Shown piece by piece: positions 1 to 5,502 of a DNA stretch of 5,502 nt. Source of the stretch: JAVMKJ01 sp031732875. GTDB taxonomy: Bacteria; Pseudomonadota; Gammaproteobacteria; Competibacterales; Competibacteraceae. A program made the position numbers and the translations under genes. The notes under the pieces were generated by a model. It ran no database searches and was not told where the DNA came from. It saw only the letters and a program-made list of their open reading frames with translations. The stretch lies in the NCBI GenBank assembly GCA_031732875.1, contig JAVMKL010000111.1, forward strand, positions 1 through 5,502, in the 5' to 3' direction. Every line of letters begins with the position of its first letter. Position 1 is the first letter of the stretch.

Positions 1-1122
1 CCCCTGGAACGCCTGCGCCTGCCCGATGAACTCGATGGCCGGGCCGGCGGCAACCGGGCCGGGTCGGACGTGGTCTGCCAACTGGCCGCTGGCAACGACC
101 TGGAAGCCGTGCAAGCCTGGCTTGCTGAATTCCACGACTCCCCACAAACCCTGCGCAACTACCGCAAGGAAGCCGAGCGCCTGCTGCTGTGGGCGCTGCT
201 GGAGCGCGGCAAACCGCTGTCCAGCCTCACCCGCGAGGACTGCATTCTCTACGAAACCTTCCTCGCCGACCCGCAGCCCCGCGACCGCTGGTGCGGGCAA
301 AAGGCGCCCCGCTTCAGTCCACACTGGCGACCCTTTGTGGGACCACTCAGTCCCGCCAGCCGCAAGCTGGCCATGTTGATTGTCAACTCTCTGTTCAGCT
401 ATCTGGTCAAGGCCGGCTATCTCGCCGGCAATCCTCTGGCGCTCGCCCGCCGCCGGGGTCGCGGCCATCAGCCCATGCGCCAGGTGGAGCGCTTTCTCGA
501 ACACGATCAATGGCAAGCCCTGCTGGCCACGGTCGAGGAGCTGCCCCGCGACAGCGAACGCGACCGCCAGCACCACGCCCGTGCCAAGTATTTGACCGCC
601 CTCCTCTACCTGCTCGGTCCACGGGTCAGCGAAGTCGCGGAACACGCCATGGGCAGCTTCGTCCAAGTTCGCGGGCGCTGGTGGTGGCGCGTGATCGGCA
701 AAGGCCGCAAGGAAGCTCAAGTTCCTGTCAACCAGGACATGCTGCAAACCCTGCGCGACTACCGCCGTTTCTACGGCCTGCCACCTCTGCCCGCGCCGGA
801 CGAAACCACCCCACTGGTGCTCAACCTCAAGGGCACCGGCGGCATCGGCGACAACATGATCTACCGCATCGTCAAGGACTTGGTAGCGAAAGCGGCGGCC
901 CGGATGGAAGCGGACGATCCCCACCAGGCCGACAAGCTGCGCCGCGCCTCCACCCACTGGTTCCGCCACACCAGCATCACCCACCAGGCCGACGCCGGCA
1001 TCGACATTCAATTTCTCCAGCGCAACGCCCGCCACGCCCGCATCGACACCACCGGCCTGTACCTGCACGCCGAGGAAAAGGAATGGCACGAAACCATGGA
1101 ACGCCATCGCCTCAAGGAATAA
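1..1122 (+). CDS. Tyrosine recombinase / phage-family integrase (5' end outside window)
   Basis: This is a DNA strand-exchange enzyme of the tyrosine recombinase family (XerC/D and phage integrase type), which cuts and rejoins DNA through a covalent 3'-phosphotyrosine. The frame is open from base 1, so 373 codons are visible and the true start lies upstream. A GTG at 70 could be misread as a start, but the codons before it look coding (LPDELDG, then GGNRA). Numbering from base 1, residues about 30-145 form the helical core-binding domain (SPQTLRNYRKEAERLLLWAL begins near residue 47). Residues about 165-365 form the catalytic domain, with Arg208 (GPRVSEV), Lys234 (GKGRKE), His319 and Arg322 (HWFRH), His345 (NARHARIDTT) and nucleophile Tyr354 (TGLYLHAEE). 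The full catalytic set is present, so the visible part looks intact. The stop is TAA at 1120-1122. No partner recombinase, excisionase or att site is visible, so the element it serves is unknown. Some relatives carry an extra N-terminal DUF3701-type domain, which would lie outside the window (recollection, not seen). Confidence 0.93.
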   Translation, partial: PLERLRLPDELDGRAGGNRAGSDVVCQLAAGNDLEAVQAWLAEFHDSPQTLRNYRKEAERLLLWALLERGKPLSSLTREDCILYETFLADPQPRDRWCGQKAPRFSPHWRPFVGPLSPASRKLAMLIVNSLFSYLVKAGYLAGNPLALARRRGRGHQPMRQVERFLEHDQWQALLATVEELPRDSERDRQHHARAKYLTALLYLLGPRVSEVAEHAMGSFVQVRGRWWWRVIGKGRKEAQVPVNQDMLQTLRDYRRFYGLPPLPAPDETTPLVLNLKGTGGIGDNMIYRIVKDLVAKAAARMEADDPHQADKLRRASTHWFRHTSITHQADAGIDIQFLQRNARHARIDTTGLYLHAEEKEWHETMERHRLKE

Positions 1123-1130
1123 AGCGCCTC

Positions 1131-1277
1131 TTACGGATTCTCGATCAGATGCCAGCCCACCACCCGGCATCCTTCCCGCTCGTAGCGATCCTCCCCGCCA
1201 AACACGATGATCGGCGGCAGAGCATCGTTCCCGGCCAGGATTCGCCATTTTTGAGTAGTTTTCGCCCAAATAACCAC
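1131..1277 (-). pseudogene. Possible minus-strand gene remnant or small ORF, 48 codons, unknown function
   Basis: On the minus strand a frame runs from a GTG at 1277-1275, directly after a TAG (1280-1278), to a TAA at 1133-1131. Its C-terminal 36 codons read like real protein: WRILAGNDALPPIIVFGG, then EDRYEREGCRVVGWHLIENP. By my hand count 28 of these 36 codons end in G or C, as in the neighbouring genes, while only 4 of the first 12 do. This suggests the C-terminal end of a once longer gene whose upstream part was lost, rather than a complete small gene. I see no Shine-Dalgarno before the GTG. It is convergent with the integrase, with 8 bp between the two stop codons. I do not recognise the family, and no catalytic motif or membrane segment is evident. 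A chance open frame remains possible, since 48 codons is short in GC-rich DNA. Confidence 0.35.
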
Positions 1278-1293
1278 CTAACGACCCACGAGA

Positions 1294-1324
1294 TCATGCT
1301 TTTCGACGGTTGCATGACCGGTCA
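1294..1324. promoter_or_regulatory. Palindromic sequences over the putative gltB promoter (candidate operator)
   Basis: Two symmetric elements sit on the candidate promoter. TCATGC (1294-1299) and GCATGA (1312-1317) form an inverted repeat with a 12-bp spacer. TGACCGGTCA (1315-1324) is a perfect 10-bp palindrome that begins at the last base of the -35 hexamer. A dimeric regulator bound here would contact or block RNA polymerase. gltB genes are commonly controlled by nitrogen or amino-acid regulators, but I cannot assign either element to a named regulator. Confidence 0.3.
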
Positions 1325-1339
1325 AGGGGTCGGTAGTAT
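1310..1339 (+). promoter_or_regulatory. Candidate sigma70-type promoter for gltB
   Basis: A -35-like TTGCAT (1310-1315) and a -10-like TAGTAT (1334-1339) are separated by 18 bp. They lie in the relatively AT-rich part of the intergenic region and point toward gltB. Transcription would begin near 1346, giving a leader of roughly 75 nt before the start codon at 1420. The assignment is by consensus match only, and no experimental signal can be read from the sequence. Confidence 0.45.
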
Positions 1340-1407
1340 GCGAATATCAACGGGATTGTGACCTGCGGAGCCGCCCGCGCAAGGAATGCAGCCAGCCGTC
1401 GTTATTT

Positions 1408-1413
1408 GAGGAA
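1408..1413 (+). promoter_or_regulatory. Shine-Dalgarno of gltB
   Basis: GAGGAA lies 6 nt upstream of the ATG at 1420. It fixes this ATG as the start, because no other in-frame initiation codon nearby has a comparable site and this start leaves a short propeptide before the catalytic cysteine. Confidence 0.85.
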
Positions 1414-1419
1414 TAAAGC

Positions 1420-4400
1420 ATGACTGTGACCCACCACCCATCCACCGAGGGTCTTTACGACCCGCGCAACGAACACGACTCCTGCGGTATCGGCTTCGTC
1501 GTCGATATCAAGAATCGCAAGAGCCACCAACCGATCCGCCAAGGTCTGGAAATCCTGGCCAACCTCAGCCATCGCGGCGCGGTGGGCGCCGACCCCTTGG
1601 CGGGCGACGGCGCCGGTATCCTGCTGCAAATCCCCGACGCCTTCCTGCGTGCCGAATGCAGCAGACTTGGCATCGATCTGCCGTCGCCTGGCGAATACGC
1701 GGTCGGCATGATTTTCCTGCCGCGCGACGCCCACGCCCGCGCGCTGAGCGAAGCTGCCCTGCAAACCTGCGCGGCCGCCGAAGGCCAGATGGTATTGGGC
1801 TGGCGCGATGTCCCGACCGACAACTCCTGTCTGGGTCACAGCGTGCGCCCCACCGAACCCGTGGTCCGCCAGGTATTCATCCGGCGCGGAGCCAACTGTC
1901 CCGATGGCGACGCCTTCGAGCGCAAGCTGTTCGTCACCCGCAAGCAAACCCACCACGCTATCTGGAACCGCGACCTGCCGGGCCGCCAGCAGTTCTACGT
2001 CGCGTCGCTGTCGTCGCGGACCATCGTTTACAAGGGCATGATCCTCGCCCGCAACATCAGCGTTTACTACCCGGAGCTGCGCGATCCGCGCCTGGAATCG
2101 GCGCTGGCGCTGGTTCACCAGCGGTTTTCCACCAACACCTTCCCCTCGTGGTCGCTGGCGCACCCGTTCCGCTATCTGTGCCACAACGGCGAAATCAACA
2201 CCCTGCGCGGCAATATCAACTGGATGCTGGCCCGCCGCCACAACATGAAATCCGACCGGCTCGGCGCCGACCTCGACAAGCTGTGGCCGCTGATCGGCGA
2301 CGGCGCCTCCGACTCCGCCACCTTCGACAACGCCCTGGAATTGCTGCTGGCCGGCGGCTATTCCCTGCCCCACGCCATGATGCTGATGGTGCCGGAAGCC
2401 TGGTCCGACAACCCGCTCATGGACCCCAAGCGGCGCGCCTTTTACGAATACCACGCCGCCCTGATGGAGCCGTGGGACGGGCCGGCCGCCATCGCCTTCA
2501 CCGATGGCCGGCAAATCGGCGCCACCCTCGACCGGAACGGCCTGCGCCCCGCCCGCTATCTGGTCACCGACGACGATCAGGTGATCATGGCTTCGGAGAT
2601 GGGCGTGCTGCCGGTCCCGGAGGAAAAAATCGTCAAGAAATGGCGGCTGCAACCCGGCAAGATGCTGCTGATCGACCTGGAACAGGGCCGTATCATCGAC
2701 GACGACGAGATCAAGGACCAACTGGCTTCCGCCTACCCGTACCAGACCTGGCTCAACGCCACGCAGATTCATCTCAAGGACCTGCCGGCCGAAGTCGGAC
2801 CGATGGCGCCCGATCCGCGCACCCTGCTGCGCCGGCAACAGGCCTTCGGTTACACCCAGGAAGATATCCGCGCCTTTCTGACCCCGATGGCGGTCAGCGG
2901 CGAGGACCCGGTCGGCTCCATGGGCCGCGATATTCCCCCGGCGGTGCTCTCCAGCCGGCCCAAGCTGCTCTACGACTACTTCAAGCAGAAGTTCGCCCAG
3001 GTCACCAACCCGCCGATCGACCCGATTCGCGAGGAACTGGTGATGTCGCTGGTATCGGTCGTCGGCCCCCGCCCCAACCTCCTGGATCTCGGCAGCGGCG
3101 GCACGCACAAGCGCCTGGAAGTCAAACGGCCGATTCTCGACAACATCGATCTGGAGCGGACCCGTCGCATCGAATACCACGTCGACAAGGCGTTTCGCAC
3201 CCACACCCTCAGCATGTGCTACCCGGTGGAGCGCGGCGCCGACGGCATGGCGCGCGCGCTGGAGGACCTCTGCCGCGAAGCCGCCGACGTGGTGCGGCAC
3301 GGCAACAACATCATCATCCTGTCCGACCGGGGCATGGACGCGGACCACATCGCCATCCCCGCCCTGCTCGCCACCGCCGCCGTCCACCATCACCTGATTC
3401 GCGCCGGTTTGCGCACCGAGGTCGGACTGGTGGTGGAAACCGGCGAGGCCAAGCGGGTCCACGACTTCTGCCTGCTGGCCGGTTACGGCGCCGAAGCCAT
3501 CAATCCTTACCTGGCCCTCGATACCCTGTCCTCAATGCTCCCGAACATGCCGCAGAAGCTGACCGAAGCCGAAGCGCACGAGCATTACACCAAGGCGATC
3601 TCCAAGGGCATCCTCAAGGTCATGTCCAAAATGGGCATTTCCACTTACCAGTCCTACTGCGGCGCGCAGATTTTCGAGGCCGTGGGGCTGGCCGGCGAGT
3701 TCGTCGATCACTACTTCACCGGCACCCAGGGCGTGATCGAAGGCGTCGAACTGACGGAAATCGCCCAGGAAACCGTCCGCCGCCACCGGCTGGCGTTCGG
3801 CGACGCACCGCTCTATCGCAACGCCCTGGACGTGGGTGGCGAACTGGCGTTCCGCATTCGCGGCGAAGAGCACGCCTGGACTCCGGAAACCATCGCCCTG
3901 CTCCAGCACGCGGTCCGCGCCGGCGACTACCAGCAGTTCAAACAGTACAGCCGGGCCATGAACGACCAGCGCGACCACCTGCGCAATCTGCGCGGCCTGT
4001 TCGAGTTCCGTTTCGCCAGCCAGCCGCTGCCCTTGGATGAAGTGGAACCCGCCAGCGAAATCGTCAAGCGCATGGCCACCGGCGCGATGTCGTTCGGCTC
4101 GATCTCCTGGGAGGCGCACACTACCCTGGCCCTCGCCATGAACCGGCTGGGCGCCAAATCCAACACGGGCGAGGGTGGCGAGGATCCGGTCCGCTACACC
4201 CCGCTGGATAATGGCGATTCCATCCGCTCGGCGATCAAGCAAGTGGCCTCCGGCCGCTTCGGCGTCACCACCGAATACCTGGTCAACGCCGATGCCCTCC
4301 AAATCAAGATGGCCCAGGGCGCCAAGCCCGGCGAGGGTGGCCAGCTCCCCGGTCACAAGGTCAACGACTGGATCGCCCGGGTGCGGCACTCCACTTCCGG

Positions 4401-5502
4401 CGTCGGCCTGATCTCACCGCCGCCGCACCACGACATCTACTCCATTGAGGATCTGGCGCAACTGATCTTCGATCTCAAGAACGCCAATCCCCAAGCCGCC
4501 ATCAGCGTCAAACTGGTGTCCGAAATCGGCGTCGGCACGGTGGCGGCGGGCGTGGCCAAGGCCCATGCCGATCACGTCACCATCTCCGGCGACGACGGTG
4601 GTACCGGTGCCAGCCCGCTGACCTCGATCCAGAACGCCGGTTCACCCTGGGAAATCGGCCTGGCCGAAACCCACCAGACCCTGGTGCGCAATCACTTGCG
4701 GGGTCGGATCGCCGTGCAGGTGGACGGCGGCATGCGAACGGGCCGCGACGTGGTGATCGGCGCGTTGCTCGGCGCGGATGAGTTCGGCTTCGGCACCGCC
4801 GCCCTGATCTCGGCCGGCTGCGTGATGATGCGCAAGTGTCATCTCAACACCTGTCCGGTCGGCGTCGCCACCCAAGACCCGGAATTGCGCAAACGCTTCC
4901 CTGGCCAGCCCGCTCACGTCATCAATTTCTTCACCTTCCTGGTGGAGGAAGTGCGCGAACTGATGTCGCAACTGGGTTTCCGCACCTTCGACGAAATGAT
5001 CGGCCGCGCCGACCGGCTCGACATGCGCCGCGCCATCCATCACTGGAAGGCGCGCGGGCTGGATTTCACCCGATTGTTAGCTATGCCTCCCGCCCCGCCC
5101 GGCGTCGCTACCCATCACTGCGAGGAGCAGGATCATGGTCTGAGCGGCGTGCTGGATCATCGGTTGATCGCCCAGGCTCAACCCGCGCTGGAATCCGGTC
5201 AGCCCGTGCGAATCGAGACCCCGGTCCGCAATACCGACCGCACCGTCGGCGCCATGCTCTCCGGCCAGGTTGCCCGCCGTTACGGTCATGCCGGGTTGCC
5301 GGACGACACGATTCACCTTCGTCTCGCCGGCACCGCCGGCCAGAGCTTCGGCGCTTTCCTGGCCCGCGGCGTGACCCTCGAATTGACCGGTGAAGCCAAC
5401 GACTACGTCGGCAAAGGCCTCTCCGGTGGCCGGATCGTCATCTACCCCTCCCCGGCCAGTCGCCTGCGCGCCGAGGACAACATCATCGTCGGCAACACCG
5501 TG
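1420..5502 (+). CDS. gltB: Glutamate synthase (NADPH) large subunit, 3' end outside window
   Basis: GltB is the alpha subunit of cytoplasmic GOGAT. It releases ammonia from glutamine and channels it to 2-oxoglutarate, giving two glutamates, with electrons from NADPH via GltD. The window holds 1361 codons without a stop; the family is usually about 1,480-1,550 residues, so roughly 120-190 are missing. Residues 22-420 are the class II glutamine amidotransferase: Cys22 should become the N-terminal nucleophile after loss of a 21-residue propeptide, with Arg52 (SHRGAVGAD), Asn256 (CHNGEIN) and Asp298 (GASDSATFD) at the expected active-site positions. Residues about 465-780 are the central domain. 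Residues about 860-1170 are the FMN-binding synthase barrel, with GAMSFGSIS (888-896), GDDGGTGASPLTS (1057-1069) and the 3Fe-4S cysteines Cys1134, Cys1140 and Cys1145 (C-x5-C-x4-C). The C-terminal GXGXG beta-helix domain begins near 1250 and includes GKGLSGGR (1331-1338). No frameshift or lost key residue is seen. gltD is expected downstream. Confidence 0.97.
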   Translation, partial: MTVTHHPSTEGLYDPRNEHDSCGIGFVVDIKNRKSHQPIRQGLEILANLSHRGAVGADPLAGDGAGILLQIPDAFLRAECSRLGIDLPSPGEYAVGMIFLPRDAHARALSEAALQTCAAAEGQMVLGWRDVPTDNSCLGHSVRPTEPVVRQVFIRRGANCPDGDAFERKLFVTRKQTHHAIWNRDLPGRQQFYVASLSSRTIVYKGMILARNISVYYPELRDPRLESALALVHQRFSTNTFPSWSLAHPFRYLCHNGEINTLRGNINWMLARRHNMKSDRLGADLDKLWPLIGDGASDSATFDNALELLLAGGYSLPHAMMLMVPEAWSDNPLMDPKRRAFYEYHAALMEPWDGPAAIAFTDGRQIGATLDRNGLRPARYLVTDDDQVIMASEMGVLPVPEEKIVKKWRLQPGKMLLIDLEQGRIIDDDEIKDQLASAYPYQTWLNATQIHLKDLPAEVGPMAPDPRTLLRRQQAFGYTQEDIRAFLTPMAVSGEDPVGSMGRDIPPAVLSSRPKLLYDYFKQKFAQVTNPPIDPIREELVMSLVSVVGPRPNLLDLGSGGTHKRLEVKRPILDNIDLERTRRIEYHVDKAFRTHTLSMCYPVERGADGMARALEDLCREAADVVRHGNNIIILSDRGMDADHIAIPALLATAAVHHHLIRAGLRTEVGLVVETGEAKRVHDFCLLAGYGAEAINPYLALDTLSSMLPNMPQKLTEAEAHEHYTKAISKGILKVMSKMGISTYQSYCGAQIFEAVGLAGEFVDHYFTGTQGVIEGVELTEIAQETVRRHRLAFGDAPLYRNALDVGGELAFRIRGEEHAWTPETIALLQHAVRAGDYQQFKQYSRAMNDQRDHLRNLRGLFEFRFASQPLPLDEVEPASEIVKRMATGAMSFGSISWEAHTTLALAMNRLGAKSNTGEGGEDPVRYTPLDNGDSIRSAIKQVASGRFGVTTEYLVNADALQIKMAQGAKPGEGGQLPGHKVNDWIARVRHSTSGVGLISPPPHHDIYSIEDLAQLIFDLKNANPQAAISVKLVSEIGVGTVAAGVAKAHADHVTISGDDGGTGASPLTSIQNAGSPWEIGLAETHQTLVRNHLRGRIAVQVDGGMRTGRDVVIGALLGADEFGFGTAALISAGCVMMRKCHLNTCPVGVATQDPELRKRFPGQPAHVINFFTFLVEEVRELMSQLGFRTFDEMIGRADRLDMRRAIHHWKARGLDFTRLLAMPPAPPGVATHHCEEQDHGLSGVLDHRLIAQAQPALESGQPVRIETPVRNTDRTVGAMLSGQVARRYGHAGLPDDTIHLRLAGTAGQSFGAFLARGVTLELTGEANDYVGKGLSGGRIVIYPSPASRLRAEDNIIVGNTV

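Larger units (their letters stand above)
1115..1419 (+). repeat. 11-bp direct repeat at both ends of the intergenic region
   Basis: AGGAATAAAGC occurs exactly at 1115-1125, spanning the integrase stop codon, and again at 1409-1419, ending at the base before the gltB ATG. The right copy includes most of the gltB Shine-Dalgarno. Start-to-start distance is 294 bp. An exact 11-mer pair is expected by chance somewhere in 5.5 kb, so only its placement at the two gene junctions makes it notable. Confidence 0.4.

Noticed and set aside
70..72. GTG as the start codon of the integrase
   Set aside because: The same frame is open to the window edge and the upstream codons look like part of the protein, so the gene most likely starts outside the window.
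1148..1171. Inverted repeat GATGCC-N12-GGCATC as a possible terminator after the integrase
   Set aside because: The stem is only 6 bp with a 12-nt loop and no T-rich tract follows on the + strand. It also falls inside the coding-like minus-strand fragment, so it is not a convincing rho-independent terminator.
189..1361. 390-codon + strand open frame overlapping the integrase and the intergenic region
   Set aside because: The composition is arginine/proline/histidine-rich and it is out of frame with the integrase, which carries all catalytic motifs. The part past 1122 shows no protein-like character.
1359..1382. Small GC-rich hairpin potential in the gltB leader (TGCG...CGCA)
   Set aside because: Pairing is short, with mismatches. 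It matches no riboswitch or attenuator that I recognise.
1402..3462. 686-codon open frame antisense to gltB
   Set aside because: It lies entirely opposite well-conserved gltB codons. Its valine-, glycine-, arginine- and glutamine-rich, low-complexity translation is what G/C-ending codons give when read on the other strand. I see no recognisable domain.
1656..4040. 794-codon open frame on the + strand, out of frame with gltB
   Set aside because: The translation is dominated by arginine, proline and alanine, typical of a shifted frame in GC-rich coding DNA, and it overlaps the clearly real GltB frame.
3532..4389. 285-codon antisense open frame in gltB
   Set aside because: Same shadow effect: it is opposite the conserved gltB frame and shows no independent coding signal.

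Overview
This 5.5 kb window is GC-rich, with strongly G/C-biased third codon positions. It looks like a chromosomal segment from a high-GC proteobacterium, probably gamma- or betaproteobacterial. That placement rests only on base composition and on the general look of the GltB and integrase proteins, so the genus is left open.

Layout, left to right, both main genes on the + strand: (1) positions 1-1122, the 3' part of a tyrosine recombinase (phage-integrase family) gene whose reading frame is already open at the left edge; (2) positions 1123-1419, a 297-bp intergenic region. It holds a possible gene remnant on the minus strand, a sigma70-like promoter candidate with palindromic sequence around it, and the Shine-Dalgarno of the next gene; (3) positions 1420 to the right edge, 1361 codons of gltB, the large (alpha) subunit of NADPH-dependent glutamate synthase (GOGAT). 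It runs out of the window before its stop codon.

The two genes have no evident functional link. GltB is core nitrogen-assimilation metabolism: with GltD it converts glutamine plus 2-oxoglutarate into two glutamates. The integrase is an accessory gene that marks present or past mobile DNA just upstream. The intergenic region carries its own plausible promoter, so gltB is probably transcribed independently of the integrase.

I see no RNA gene, CRISPR array, complete insertion sequence or clear rho-independent terminator. I found no convincing new biological system. The most unexpected items are the coding-like minus-strand fragment at 1131-1277, an 11-bp direct repeat at the two ends of the intergenic region, and the palindromes overlapping the putative gltB promoter.
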